From assembly GCA_949289305.1 (NCBI GenBank), contig CASENB010000014.1, positions 1-64,000 of the forward strand: DNA of 64,000 bases, read 5' to 3'. The notes under the pieces are model-generated. The model saw nothing but the letters and a program-made list of their open reading frames with translations, had not been told where the DNA came from and searched no databases. Position 1 is the stretch's first letter, and the number at the start of each line of letters is the position of its first letter. The DNA comes from an uncultured Spirochaetales bacterium. Its GTDB lineage: Bacteria > Spirochaetota > Spirochaetia > Sphaerochaetales > Sphaerochaetaceae. A program made the translations under genes and the position numbers. This document shows positions 8,108-16,554 of this stretch, piece by piece.

Positions 8108-8142
8108 ACGACTTTTTGCAATTAAGAAAGTAAGGAGGAGCA

Positions 8143-8769
8143 ATGAAAAAGGATAAAATCAAATACTCGCTCGTTACAGATTTAAGCGATAAGGAACTTA
8201 TCAACGTCCTACTAGATCCATTCAGCATTAAAGATGAAGATAGGAAAAACATAATAAAAGAGGTCCTATATCTTCTAGACAGGAACAGGGTTATCTACTT
8301 GTCGACATTGAAAAAGATAGAAGGACTTCCAGAAGAAGCGTGTCATACATTGCTTGCGGCATTGGAAATATCACGCAGATGGCCGAGAGGAAGAGGAAAG
8401 AAGATACAAAGCTCTAAGGACGCTTATCAGGAAGTGAGGCATTATGCGGCGCGAGAGCAGGAGATGATAATAGTAATGGCCTTAAATGGCGCAAAAGAAA
8501 TACTTTTTACAGAAGTCATAGCACTTGGCTCTGCCTCATGCTGCCATGTATATGCGCGCGATATCTTTACAGACGCGATAAGAAGCAGGGCCATGGGAAT
8601 AATCATCGCACATAACCACCCGTCTAGCAGCCTTGAAGTAAGCGTTGAAGATAAGATTTTCACATCAAGAATTGCAAAACTTGCAAATGAGATAGGAATA
8701 ACGCTATTAGATCACCTCATAATAAACGAAGAGAGCTACATATCGCTAGGAAAGTTAGGACTATTATAG
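8143..8769 (+). CDS. radC: RadC-family JAB/MPN metalloprotein
   Basis: A 208-aa protein. The N-terminal ~90 residues are helical and resemble the UPF0758 helix-hairpin segment. The C-terminal JAB domain has the metal motif HNHPSSSLEVSVED near residue 160 (H-x-H-P ... S ... D), with an upstream acidic residue in FTEVIALG. The family name comes from a disproved link to recombination repair, and the true substrate is unknown. AAGGAGGAG precedes the ATG. It follows decayed mobile DNA, a common setting for this family. Confidence 0.8.
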   Translation: MKKDKIKYSLVTDLSDKELINVLLDPFSIKDEDRKNIIKEVLYLLDRNRVIYLSTLKKIEGLPEEACHTLLAALEISRRWPRGRGKKIQSSKDAYQEVRHYAAREQEMIIVMALNGAKEILFTEVIALGSASCCHVYARDIFTDAIRSRAMGIIIAHNHPSSSLEVSVEDKIFTSRIAKLANEIGITLLDHLIINEESYISLGKLGLL

Positions 8770-8841
8770 CAAGATGAATTGAATATTCTTTGCTAACTAT
8801 AATTTTATCTCAAGCATTTCAGACTAAAATGAGGGAGATAA

Positions 8842-9441
8842 TTAAGAGATAAGATCCACTTCTACCCCTTTAGATTTCAGGATGCTAATTGCACTTTCCA
8901 AATTTATCTTTACGCCCCTTAGTTCCCTTAAATCTTCAGAAAAAGAGGAAGAGATAAAACTGACGTTCTTTAAATTGAAAGTCTTAAGCTCTGTTTTTGT
9001 AAAGGAGACCGATGTAAAAGTTACGTCCGTTATCTTTGTCTTATTCGATTTTATGCTTGTAAAGTCTGAGTTATCGATCTTACAGTCTTTTATAACGCAC
9101 TCTTTTAATGATGAGTTCGTCATCACAAGATATAGCGCGCTAAAAGAAGAAAATGTAGTCTTTCTTATATCGGAAGAGAAAAAAGAAGATCCCTTTAAAA
9201 GGGATGAAGTAAACTCCAAAGATGATATGAAAGATGAATCAAAAGAAGCTGATGTTAAATTTGAGTTTATGAATCTTACATCTTTTAAAGTGGCATAAGA
9301 GAAATTGGAAAAGCTTAAGTCAGTGTTTATAAAACAAACCCCGCTCAGCCTTTTCCTTGAGAAATCGAAAGATCTCAGATCCTCTCCTTCTATAGTTATA
9401 TCTTCAATCTCGTCATCTTGAATGTCTTGCTTTGAGAACAT
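8842..9441 (-). CDS. Pentapeptide-repeat-like protein at the end of the his operon
   Basis: About 199 aa, almost entirely built of A(D/N)LxxF-type five-residue repeats (for example FSNFSYATLKDVRFINSNL, then blocks rich in Ser and Thr such as FTSVSFTKTELKTFNL), predicting a right-handed quadrilateral beta-helix. Known relatives mimic DNA or act as scaffolds; nothing here points to one role. I chose ATG 9441, which has GAGG 6 nt upstream and overlaps hisIE by 29 bp. A longer frame starts at 9486. Its place behind the histidine genes suggests co-transcription, not a histidine function. Confidence 0.65.
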   Translation of the reverse strand: MFSKQDIQDDEIEDITIEGEDLRSFDFSRKRLSGVCFINTDLSFSNFSYATLKDVRFINSNLTSASFDSSFISSLEFTSSLLKGSSFFSSDIRKTTFSSFSALYLVMTNSSLKECVIKDCKIDNSDFTSIKSNKTKITDVTFTSVSFTKTELKTFNLKNVSFISSSFSEDLRELRGVKINLESAISILKSKGVEVDLIS

Positions 9442-10021
9442 CAACAACCTCATCAAGAGACGTCTCTTTCTGAACAAGAAGCACAAGAAGATGGTACATG
9501 AGATCTGCCGCTTCGCCTAAGAAGAGATCTTTATCGTTGTCCTTACTCTCAATAACAAGCTCAACAGCTTCCTCTCCTACCTTCTGAGCAATCTTATTCA
9601 AGCCTCTTGAGAACAGATGGTTAGTATAGCTTCCATCAATCGGATTGTCCCTTCTGTCCTTTATGACGTTCTCAAGATAGAAAAGGAACTCGGAAGAAGA
9701 GATTTCGCTTGGCTGGTTTTCCTCACCAAAACAGGTATCGCTTCCAGTGTGGCATACAGGTCCAGATGGAATCGCCTTAACAAGAAGCGTATCTCCATCG
9801 CAATCTGCCAAGATCTCCCTTAAATGGAGGAAATTACCGCTAGTCTCCCCCTTAGTCCAAATTCTATTTCTGCTTCTAGACCAGAATGTAACGAGACGGC
9901 GATCAAGGGTAAGCCGGTATGCCTCTTCATTCATATAACCGACCATCAACACCTTTCTTGTAACAGCATCCTGAACTACAGCAGGAACAAGCCCGTCTCC
10001 TTTCATAAAGTCTATCGTCAT
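9413..10021 (-). CDS. hisIE: Bifunctional phosphoribosyl-AMP cyclohydrolase / phosphoribosyl-ATP pyrophosphatase
   Basis: About 202 aa with HisI first and HisE second, catalysing steps 3 and 2 of histidine synthesis. The HisI half shows VLMVGYMNEEAY, FWSRSRNRIWTKGETSGN, the Asp-rich DCDGDTLL and CHTGSDTCF metal-binding segment. The HisE half (about residues 110-200) shows DGSYTNHLFSRGLNKIAQKVGEEAVE and LGEAADLMYHLLVLL. Start ATG 10021 is preferred because GGGAGGATGT precedes it, 13 nt after hisF. A longer frame to 10054 has no such site. Confidence 0.93.
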   Translation of the reverse strand: MTIDFMKGDGLVPAVVQDAVTRKVLMVGYMNEEAYRLTLDRRLVTFWSRSRNRIWTKGETSGNFLHLREILADCDGDTLLVKAIPSGPVCHTGSDTCFGEENQPSEISSSEFLFYLENVIKDRRDNPIDGSYTNHLFSRGLNKIAQKVGEEAVELVIESKDNDKDLFLGEAADLMYHLLVLLVQKETSLDEVVDVLKARHSR

Positions 10022-10034
10022 CACATCCTCCCTC

Positions 10035-10799
10035 TCAGATACGTACAGCGACATTCATCTTCTTAAGATATCTCTTTAGTTCCATTATATCTATTTCGTG
10101 GAAATGGAAAACAGATGCAGCTAGTGCGGCATCAGCACCTCCAGAAGTAAAAACATCATAAAAATGTTCTACTTTCCCAGCGCCCCCCGAAGCAATTAGT
10201 GGAATATCAATATTACTACTTATTTTTAAATTCAAGTCAACAGCAAAGCCGTTTTTTGTGCCATCATGATCCATTGAAGTTAAAAGAATTTCCCCAGCTC
10301 CCCTGTTTTCAGCCTCTTTTATCCAAGAAAGAGCATCAAGACCCATTCTTTTCCGTCCTCCGGCAATTACGACCTCATACCCCGAAGGAAGGTCTTCATT
10401 TCTCTTTACATCAACGGCAAGAACTGCGCACTGCGAGCCGAAACGGTTTGCAATCTCATCTATTAAAGCAGGCCGGAGAACTGCGGCACTGTTCACGCTC
10501 ACCTTATCCGCACCGCTGTTTATTACGACAGATGCATCATCTACGCTTCTTATGCCGCCGCCAACGGTAAACGGAATACTTATGTTCTTACTTATCTTTT
10601 TCACAAGACTTGAAAGAGTATCCCGTCTCTCGACAGTCGCCGTAATATCCAAAAACACCAACTCATCGGCTCCGAGATCGCTATAAAGCTTTGCCATTTC
10701 AACAGGATCTCCGGCATCCTTTAAAGATAGAAAGTTTATTCCTTTTACTACCCTGCCATCTTTTATATCAAGGCATGGAATTATTCTTTTAGCAAGCAA
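10035..10799 (-). CDS. hisF: Imidazole glycerol phosphate synthase cyclase subunit
   Basis: A 254-aa TIM barrel that forms imidazole glycerol phosphate and AICAR from PRFAR using ammonia channelled from HisH. Visible are [16 protein letters not shown] at the start with the catalytic Asp, [22 protein letters not shown], the second catalytic Asp in [12 protein letters not shown], and the phosphate-binding [12 protein letters not shown]. The start codon is TTG at 10799, set by AGGAGG 6 nt upstream. It overlaps hisA by 11 bp. Confidence 0.95.
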   Translation of the reverse strand: MLAKRIIPCLDIKDGRVVKGINFLSLKDAGDPVEMAKLYSDLGADELVFLDITATVERRDTLSSLVKKISKNISIPFTVGGGIRSVDDASVVINSGADKVSVNSAAVLRPALIDEIANRFGSQCAVLAVDVKRNEDLPSGYEVVIAGGRKRMGLDALSWIKEAENRGAGEILLTSMDHDGTKNGFAVDLNLKISSNIDIPLIASGGAGKVEHFYDVFTSGGADAALAASVFHFHEIDIMELKRYLKKMNVAVRI

Positions 10800-11508
10800 C
10801 TGAAACCTCCTGCATTTCCTTTAACGTAATGAATCCTTCATAATAAGCCTTACCGACAATCGCAGCAGAAAGCCCCATTTCTTTTAGTTTTATCAGATCT
10901 TCCTTATCCTTTACGCCTCCTGATGCGATTAAAGGGATATCAGCACTCTTCATTATCTGCTCATATAGGGAAAAAGACGGCCCGGAAAGCATCCCGTCTT
11001 TCGAGATATCAGTTGCAATAACGGATGAAAAGCCAAGACCTGAGTAGCTTTTTATGAATGAGATGACTTCGACATTCTCATCTTCAAGCCAGCCAGAGCT
11101 CTTTATAATGCCATCTTTGCTGTCTGCACCTAAAATAAGACGGCCTTCATACTTTTTCAGCAGGTCAACGGTAAGATCTCTGTTCTTTACCGCAATTGAT
11201 CCTAGCGTCACATAGTCAGCTCCTGCATCAAACGCATCTTTCAAATCATCTTCTTTTTTTATTCCGCCGCCAAAGTCAACAATTAAGGAAGTCCTGCTCT
11301 TAATCTCTTCTAGAGTTTTCAAATTCTTTATTCCGTTTGAAGCGGCGCCATCCAAATCGACTAGATGAAGCCTTTTAAGTCCTGCATTTTCAAATTCTTT
11401 TGCTTTTTCTACAGCTGATGTCGAATAAAGACTTTTTCTATCATAATCGCCAAGGCTCAGACGGACGACATTTCCACCTATTATATCTATTGCAGGAATA
11501 ACTAACAT
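10789..11508 (-). CDS. hisA: ProFAR isomerase
   Basis: A 239-aa TIM barrel that converts ProFAR to PRFAR by an Amadori rearrangement. Conserved segments include [20 protein letters not shown] (catalytic Asp), [33 protein letters not shown] [28 protein letters not shown] (second Asp) and [18 protein letters not shown] precedes the ATG. It lies between hisH and hisF in the usual order. Confidence 0.94.
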   Translation of the reverse strand: MLVIPAIDIIGGNVVRLSLGDYDRKSLYSTSAVEKAKEFENAGLKRLHLVDLDGAASNGIKNLKTLEEIKSRTSLIVDFGGGIKKEDDLKDAFDAGADYVTLGSIAVKNRDLTVDLLKKYEGRLILGADSKDGIIKSSGWLEDENVEVISFIKSYSGLGFSSVIATDISKDGMLSGPSFSLYEQIMKSADIPLIASGGVKDKEDLIKLKEMGLSAAIVGKAYYEGFITLKEMQEVSVAC

Positions 11509-12101
11509 GTAACCTCCAGGAAGTTTTTCAACAATCTCTCTCCATCTTTTCCGCTTTTTTCAGGATGGAATTGGACACCACGGAAATTATTCAGCCTTAA
11601 AGCAGAAGAAAATGCGATATCATCATAGTCCGTACTGGCTATAGCGTACTCTGACTTTTCCATATAATAAGAATGGACGAAATAGAAGTAAGAATTGTCT
11701 TCAATACCATAAAAAAGAGGGTCGTCTTTCTCTATTTTCACCTGATTCCATCCTACATGAGGAACCTTATAGCCTCTGTTTTTCTCAAATTTATTGCATC
11801 TGCCTGGTATGATATTCAAACACTCCGTATTTCTCTCGCTTGAAAACGTTCCAAGAAGCTGCATTCCAAGGCATATTCCTAAAAAAGGAGCTTCAATCTT
11901 TTTAATTGTCTCATCAAGTTTTTTCTCTTTAAGATATGAGACGGCAGAAAAAGCCTCGCCGACTCCAGGAAAGATCACCCTGTCGGAATTTAAAATGGTT
12001 TTCTCATCGTCCGTCACAGCATATTCTGCGCCAATACGCTCAAGCGCGTTGCAGACTGATAAAATATTTCCAGCATTATATTTTATAATAGAGACCATCA
12101 T
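11502..12101 (-). CDS. hisH: Imidazole glycerol phosphate synthase glutaminase subunit
   Basis: A 199-aa class I glutamine amidotransferase that supplies ammonia to HisF. The catalytic triad is visible: nucleophile Cys in GICLGMQLLG, and His/Glu in FRGVQFHPEKSG. The opening IIKYNAGNILSVCNALERIG is typical. It overlaps hisB by 4 nt (ATGA) and hisA by 7 nt, so the three are translationally coupled. Confidence 0.94.
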   Translation of the reverse strand: MMVSIIKYNAGNILSVCNALERIGAEYAVTDDEKTILNSDRVIFPGVGEAFSAVSYLKEKKLDETIKKIEAPFLGICLGMQLLGTFSSERNTECLNIIPGRCNKFEKNRGYKVPHVGWNQVKIEKDDPLFYGIEDNSYFYFVHSYYMEKSEYAIASTDYDDIAFSSALRLNNFRGVQFHPEKSGKDGERLLKNFLEVTC

Positions 12102-13216
12102 AACACCCCTTTAGTACTGCTTATATCGTCAGATCCTGGAATTCTTTTCACAGCATTTCTCAGCGCCCTTGCAAAAGCTTTGAATATGGCCTCTGCCTGA
12201 TGGTGGCTGTTGCCATCAGTGACGCTTATATATAAATTCATTTCAGCCCCATTTGAAAATGACTTGAAAAAGTGCCTTATCATCTCGGTTGGAAATGATC
12301 CGATATACTCTCTCTTAAAATCCACATCATAAATGAAGTCAGCTCTCCCTGAGAAATCCAAAGAGACTGTTGCAACCACATCGTCCATTGTAAGCACTTC
12401 ATAGCCATAACGCTCAATTCCTCTTTTATCGGAAAGCGCCTTCTTTATCGCATAAGAAAGTGTCAGTGCAAGATCCTCTACGCTATGATGCTCGTCAACC
12501 TCAAAATCCCCTTTTACATTTCCATGAATGTCAAAACGGGAATGCTTGATTAACTGTTCAAGCATATGATCGAAAAAACCTATGCCAGTCTTAAGCTCGC
12601 CTTTTCCGCTTCCATCCAAATCTAGAGACAGCTCAATAGCGGTCTCTTTTGTAACCCTTTCTACATCTGCAGCCCTATGGGTCTTCTCTTCAGGGATAAA
12701 AAACGAGAGTATTTCAAGCCAGTTTCCGCTTTGAAGAGCAACGGTATCTTTTAACTCTTCAGGTATCTCCACATCTTTATTTAAGAGTATCCCTTTGCAT
12801 CCGATGTTCTTTGCAAGCATCATATCGGTAATCCTGTCACCGATCATGAACGAATTCTCAAGATCGTACTCACCACTCTTATAGCTCTCAAGCATTTTCG
12901 CCGACGGCTTTCTCGTAGGACAATTATCTGAAGGGAGGGAGTAATCCACGTTGATATCGTCAAAATATATGTCTTCATTTTCAAGCGTCTCTATTATCCT
13001 TCTCTGACACTTGATGAAATCCTCATATAAAAACGAAGGAGTCCCAACCCCGTCCTGATTAGATACCATCACAAAAGAATAGTCGCACTCCCTTCTTATC
13101 TTTCTAAGAGCCTCAAAGACATGCGGAATATAGATGATCATCTCATAAGAATCAATCTGGTCCTCTATTACAATTACCCCGTCCCTATCTAGAAACAAAA
13201 CTTTTTTCTTTCTCAT
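12098..13216 (-). CDS. hisB: Bifunctional histidinol-phosphatase / imidazoleglycerol-phosphate dehydratase
   Basis: About 372 aa. Residues 1-165 are a HAD-type histidinol phosphatase (LFLDRDGVIV, later IGDRITDMMLAKNIG). Residues ~185-372 are the dehydratase (GIGFFDHMLEQLIKHSRFD, DEHHSVEDLALTLSYAI, and a second metal site in GNSHHQAEAIFKAFARAL). The fused form catalyses steps 7 and 9. In E. coli HisB the phosphatase half has a Cys/His zinc site (CxH...CxC); here the region reads LPSDNCPTRKPS, so most zinc ligands are missing. ATG 13216 is chosen because GGAGG lies 6 nt upstream; it starts inside the end of hisC. Confidence 0.92.
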   Translation of the reverse strand: MRKKKVLFLDRDGVIVIEDQIDSYEMIIYIPHVFEALRKIRRECDYSFVMVSNQDGVGTPSFLYEDFIKCQRRIIETLENEDIYFDDINVDYSLPSDNCPTRKPSAKMLESYKSGEYDLENSFMIGDRITDMMLAKNIGCKGILLNKDVEIPEELKDTVALQSGNWLEILSFFIPEEKTHRAADVERVTKETAIELSLDLDGSGKGELKTGIGFFDHMLEQLIKHSRFDIHGNVKGDFEVDEHHSVEDLALTLSYAIKKALSDKRGIERYGYEVLTMDDVVATVSLDFSGRADFIYDVDFKREYIGSFPTEMIRHFFKSFSNGAEMNLYISVTDGNSHHQAEAIFKAFARALRNAVKRIPGSDDISSTKGVL

Positions 13217-14246
13217 TAAGAGCCTCCAGAAGTGCATCATTCTCTTTTTTAGATCCAACAGTTATTCTTAAAGCGCCAGAGAGCAATATCTCGCGGCTTC
13301 TATTTCTTACTATTATTCCACGCTGGGTTAAATACGAGTAGAGGGAATCTGCATCGTCTGTTTTTATCAAGATGAAGTTCGCATCGCTTTTGTACACTCT
13401 CTTTACAAACGAGAACTTCTCCAGCTCAGCTGAAAGCCTGCCTCTTTCTCTTATCAGATCTTTTAAGACAGCTTCCCTTTCTCCTTTCTCTTCAAGAGCT
13501 CTTATTCCATCTCTTTGAGCAGAAAGAGATACGTTATAAGGAGCTTTGATCTTGTTTAGGTAATAAATCACATCCTCACTCGCAATTCCAAGACCAAGAC
13601 GAGAGCTTGCAAGAGCCCAATACTTAGAGAACGTCCTAAGTGTTACAACACGATCGTTTTCCTTAAGAAGAGTATAGGAACTTACAAAAGAAGGATCGAA
13701 ATCTGCATATGCCTCGTCTATTACGGTAATGTTTTCGTTCGCATCAGCAATCTCTCTTATCTTGCTTATATCATAACTTCTTGCAGTCGGATTATTAGGA
13801 GAACATATGAATACGATCTTAGGCTTTTTATCCTTAATCGTTTGTATGATCTCTTCTGTGTCTAAATCCAGATCGTCTGTCAGAGGCACATCTATTACAT
13901 TTACGTTGTTTATCCCTGCAAACACCTTATATTCGCCATAGGTTGGCCGCTCTATTAAGATGGAATCACGGCCAGGCTCGCAGAAAAGGCGTATTAACAG
14001 ATCTATCAGCTCATCTGAGCCGTTTGTAATTATCGTATTCTCCTTTCTGAAACCGAGAACTTCCTCTATCTTCTCTCTAAGCGCCGTCGAGTGAGGATCG
14101 GGGTATCTGTTCTTGCCCTCTCCGGTAAAGTCCGTATAGTTCTCATTCGCATCCAAATAGATTTCAGCCTTTCCTGTAAACTCATCGCGGGCCGACTTAT
14201 AAACCTCAATATCTTTAATATAACTTCTTACGATGTTCTCTATCAT
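13185..14246 (-). CDS. hisC: Histidinol-phosphate aminotransferase
   Basis: A 353-aa fold-type I PLP aminotransferase that interconverts imidazole acetol phosphate and histidinol phosphate. Seen: LDANENYTDF, NRYPDP, ITNGSDELIDLL, CSPNNPTARS (PLP-binding Asn), VIDEAYADF (Asp/Tyr), TLRTFSKYWALASSRLGLGI with the Schiff-base Lys. Length is normal. It overlaps hisD by 4 nt and hisB by 32 nt. Confidence 0.94.
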   Translation of the reverse strand: MIENIVRSYIKDIEVYKSARDEFTGKAEIYLDANENYTDFTGEGKNRYPDPHSTALREKIEEVLGFRKENTIITNGSDELIDLLIRLFCEPGRDSILIERPTYGEYKVFAGINNVNVIDVPLTDDLDLDTEEIIQTIKDKKPKIVFICSPNNPTARSYDISKIREIADANENITVIDEAYADFDPSFVSSYTLLKENDRVVTLRTFSKYWALASSRLGLGIASEDVIYYLNKIKAPYNVSLSAQRDGIRALEEKGEREAVLKDLIRERGRLSAELEKFSFVKRVYKSDANFILIKTDDADSLYSYLTQRGIIVRNRSREILLSGALRITVGSKKENDALLEALNEKEKSFVSR

Positions 14247-15526
14247 AATCTTACCTGCATTGCTAGACTGTGGGCTTCCAGTCCTTCAGCCTTGGCCATT
14301 GTCATTACCGTTTTCGCTATATTTTTAACACCTTCTTTGCTTAGCTCCTGAACCGTTATTTTCTTGATGAAAGAATCAAGAGAAACCCCGGAGAGAGAGG
14401 ATGCGAAACCGCTTGTCGGAAGGGTATGATTAGTACCGCTCGCATAATCCCCTGCGCTCTCAGAACTGTACGGGCCTAGGAATACGGAACCAGCTGATTC
14501 AACCATATCTAAAAGCTCGTTATAATTTTTAGTATTTATTATCAAGTGTTCAGGTGCGTACATATTAACGGCATACATTGCTCTTTTTGTATCTGAAAAT
14601 GCTATTATTCTCGACTTAGAAAGGCTCTCTTTCATAAAAGGCGAACGAGGAAGAACATTAAGAAGCCTGTTAACCTCCGCATAAACCTCGTCTCTTTTGA
14701 TCTCCGCATCCTCTTTAGATCCGATGAAAGCAAGCATAGCTTGACTGTCGCTTCCATGCTCTGCCTGACTTAAAAGATCTGTTGCGATAAACAGAGGGTT
14801 TGAATCCTTATCGGCCACAACCATAACCTCGCTAGGACCTGCAAGCATATCTATTGAGACGTTCTTGCTAGCCTCGATTTTCGCATAAGATACAAATCTG
14901 TTGCCTGGTCCGAATATCTTATTCCTTTTTTCTACGGACTTTGTACCATATGCAAAGGCAGCTATTGCCTGTGCACCTCCTACTTTCAATATCCTATCAA
15001 CCCCTGCAACTTTTGCCGAATATAGAATTGCTGGACTTATAGAGCCGTTTTTGCAAGGAGTGGCAAGCATTATATCCCTGCATCCTGCAATTTTTGCAGG
15101 AATTGCAAGCATTAAGACAGTAGAGAAAAGAGGCGCAGTTCCTCCCGGAACATAAAGTCCTGGTTTCGATATCGGCACTATCTTACGTCTGCACACTACA
15201 CCGGGCATTGTCTCGCACACTTCCCCCTCTGCTCTCTCTTTCTCATGGAAGGCCCTGATATTTGCTGCGGCCTGATCTATCGCATCTTTTAATTCTCTTG
15301 GAATTTTATTAGCAGAGTCCTCAATCTCAGCCTCTTTTACATATAGGCTGTCAAGATCTGAAGAATCGAACTTTTTTGAATAGAAGAAAAGAGCTTCATC
15401 CCCTCTTTCTTTAACATCCTCCATGATCTTTATTACAGACTCTCTTATCTTTTCATCGTCGTCACGATCACGTTTTAAAATATCTTTAAGTTCTTGTTCG
15501 CTTGGCTCATAATAGAAATCTAACAT
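14243..15526 (-). CDS. hisD: Histidinol dehydrogenase
   Basis: A 427-aa zinc- and NAD-dependent enzyme for the last two oxidations to histidine. Conserved features are KPGLYVPGGTAPLFSTVLM, KVGGAQAIAAFAYGTKSV, IFGPGNRFVSYAK, DMLAGPSEVMVVAD, SQAEHGSDSQAML (zinc ligands in QAEHG), YAPEHLII (catalytic Glu-His) and the final DYASGTNHTLPTSG. Length is normal. It sits 2 nt after hisG and overlaps hisC. Confidence 0.95.
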   Translation of the reverse strand: MLDFYYEPSEQELKDILKRDRDDDEKIRESVIKIMEDVKERGDEALFFYSKKFDSSDLDSLYVKEAEIEDSANKIPRELKDAIDQAAANIRAFHEKERAEGEVCETMPGVVCRRKIVPISKPGLYVPGGTAPLFSTVLMLAIPAKIAGCRDIMLATPCKNGSISPAILYSAKVAGVDRILKVGGAQAIAAFAYGTKSVEKRNKIFGPGNRFVSYAKIEASKNVSIDMLAGPSEVMVVADKDSNPLFIATDLLSQAEHGSDSQAMLAFIGSKEDAEIKRDEVYAEVNRLLNVLPRSPFMKESLSKSRIIAFSDTKRAMYAVNMYAPEHLIINTKNYNELLDMVESAGSVFLGPYSSESAGDYASGTNHTLPTSGFASSLSGVSLDSFIKKITVQELSKEGVKNIAKTVMTMAKAEGLEAHSLAMQVRL

Positions 15527-15528
15527 AG

Positions 15529-16401
15529 CTACTCCGTCATTTTCTCGATGTTCATTACTAAAATTCCCTCTGCCCCAATTGATTTCAGATCTTCAAATAC
15601 GGACCAGAAGCGATCTTCGCTTACGACGCTCTGAACGCTCAGCCATGATTTATCCATCAAAGGGGTAACGGTCGGACTTTTCATTCCGCCGATAATCTTA
15701 GCTGCCTCATCGAGTTTATCCGCAGGAAGGTTGAAAAGAATGTATTTCTTGTTCTTTGCTTTTTCAACCGCATCCATTCTCTCTAGAAGTCTGAATAGTA
15801 TCTCATTCTTCTTACTTACGGTATTCGTAAAACCTGGACGGGCTATCATGATGGCAGAAGAGTAATAGATCGTCTCCACCTCTTTTAGACCATTCATCTT
15901 AAGCGTTGTTCCAGTAGAGACTATGTCGCAAATGCAGTCGGCAATTCCTACCTGCGGAGTTATCTCAACAGATCCTGAAACAACCACAGCACTTGCATCC
16001 ACTCCCCTCTCTTTTAATATTTTCATCATGATATTAGGATAGCTTGTCGCAATCCTTTTTCCATTCAGGCTCTCAATCCCCTTGTAGTCAAAATCATTTG
16101 GAACTGCAATGGAAAGGCGGCATTTTGCAAATCCAAGGTCTTTTACTGTATCAAGATAGAAACCGGATTCATCGAACTCGTTCTTCCCTACGATTCCTAT
16201 ATCTGCAACTCCGTCCTTAACATATGTAGGAATATCGTCATCGCGCACGAATAAGAATTCAAGCGGGAAATTTGTCGCCCTCTCTCTTAATACGCGGCTG
16301 TCTGTTTGGAAATCAATCCCGCAGTTTCTGATTATCTCAAGGCTCTTCTCGCTAAGCCTTCCGCTTTTTTGAATTGCAATCTTTAAAACCTCTCTCTCCA
16401 T
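15529..16401 (-). CDS. hisG: ATP phosphoribosyltransferase, long form
   Basis: A 290-aa enzyme for the first, committed step (ATP + PRPP). At this length it is the long HisG type, with a C-terminal ACT-like regulatory domain that normally binds histidine for feedback inhibition, so no HisZ partner is expected. Seen: LKIAIQKSGRLSEKS, the PRPP-loop region VSTGTTLKMNGLKEVETI, and the C-terminal IIGGMKSPTVTPLMDKSWLSVQSVV. AGGAGGAAAGT precedes the ATG. It is first of the structural genes, right after the attenuator terminator. Confidence 0.95.
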   Translation of the reverse strand: MEREVLKIAIQKSGRLSEKSLEIIRNCGIDFQTDSRVLRERATNFPLEFLFVRDDDIPTYVKDGVADIGIVGKNEFDESGFYLDTVKDLGFAKCRLSIAVPNDFDYKGIESLNGKRIATSYPNIMMKILKERGVDASAVVVSGSVEITPQVGIADCICDIVSTGTTLKMNGLKEVETIYYSSAIMIARPGFTNTVSKKNEILFRLLERMDAVEKAKNKKYILFNLPADKLDEAAKIIGGMKSPTVTPLMDKSWLSVQSVVSEDRFWSVFEDLKSIGAEGILVMNIEKMTE

Positions 16402-16420
16402 ACTTTCCTCCTAAATAAAA

Positions 16421-16448
16421 AAAGGCCGACCCCAGAAGGACGACCTTT
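16421..16448 (-). terminator. Attenuator terminator of the his operon
   Basis: On the minus strand AAAGGTCG pairs with CGGCCTTT (8 bp with one G.U) around a 12-nt loop and runs into TTTTTATTT, ending 20-some nt before hisG. Upstream are a CCCAC/GTGGG hairpin (16462-16492) and a weak TTTTG/CAAAA hairpin that would share bases with the 5' side of this stem, so alternative pairing is possible. Confidence 0.7.
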
Positions 16449-16476
16449 TGATATGACAAAACCCACCTATCTGGCA

Positions 16477-16518
16477 TTAAGTAGACTGTGGGCAATGATG
16501 GTTTCTAATCTTTCTCAT
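16477..16518 (-). CDS. hisL: Histidine operon leader peptide
   Basis: A 13-codon reading frame, MRKIRNHHCPQST then TAA, with two adjacent CAT codons for histidine. A ribosome stalled on the His codons would cover the CCCAC strand that starts right after them and so change the folding ahead of the terminator at 16421-16448: the layout of classical his attenuation. There is no Shine-Dalgarno. A strong promoter ends 6 nt before the ATG, so translation from a leaderless mRNA is predicted. Only two His codons is few compared with seven in E. coli, so this is supported by context, not proven. Confidence 0.6.
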   Translation of the reverse strand: MRKIRNHHCPQST

Positions 16519-16524
16519 AGCTTT

Positions 16525-16554
16525 ATTAAACATTAATATTTTGCCTTTCGTCAA
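16525..16554 (-). promoter_or_regulatory. his operon promoter
   Basis: Minus strand: TTGACG (16549-16554), 18-bp spacer, TTTAAT (16525-16530), each 5 of 6 to consensus, then 6 nt to the leader peptide ATG at 16518. The -35 box overlaps the last codons of the upstream DUF308 gene. Confidence 0.7.

Noticed and set aside
8882..9298. Long plus-strand open frame opposite the pentapeptide-repeat gene
   Set aside because: Shadow of the repeat-rich minus-strand gene; no ribosome-binding site and no recognisable family.
16402..16518. T-box riboswitch upstream of hisG
   Set aside because: The T-box core (GGTGG-type ACCGCG partner and specifier loop) is not visible; a leader peptide with His codons explains the region better.
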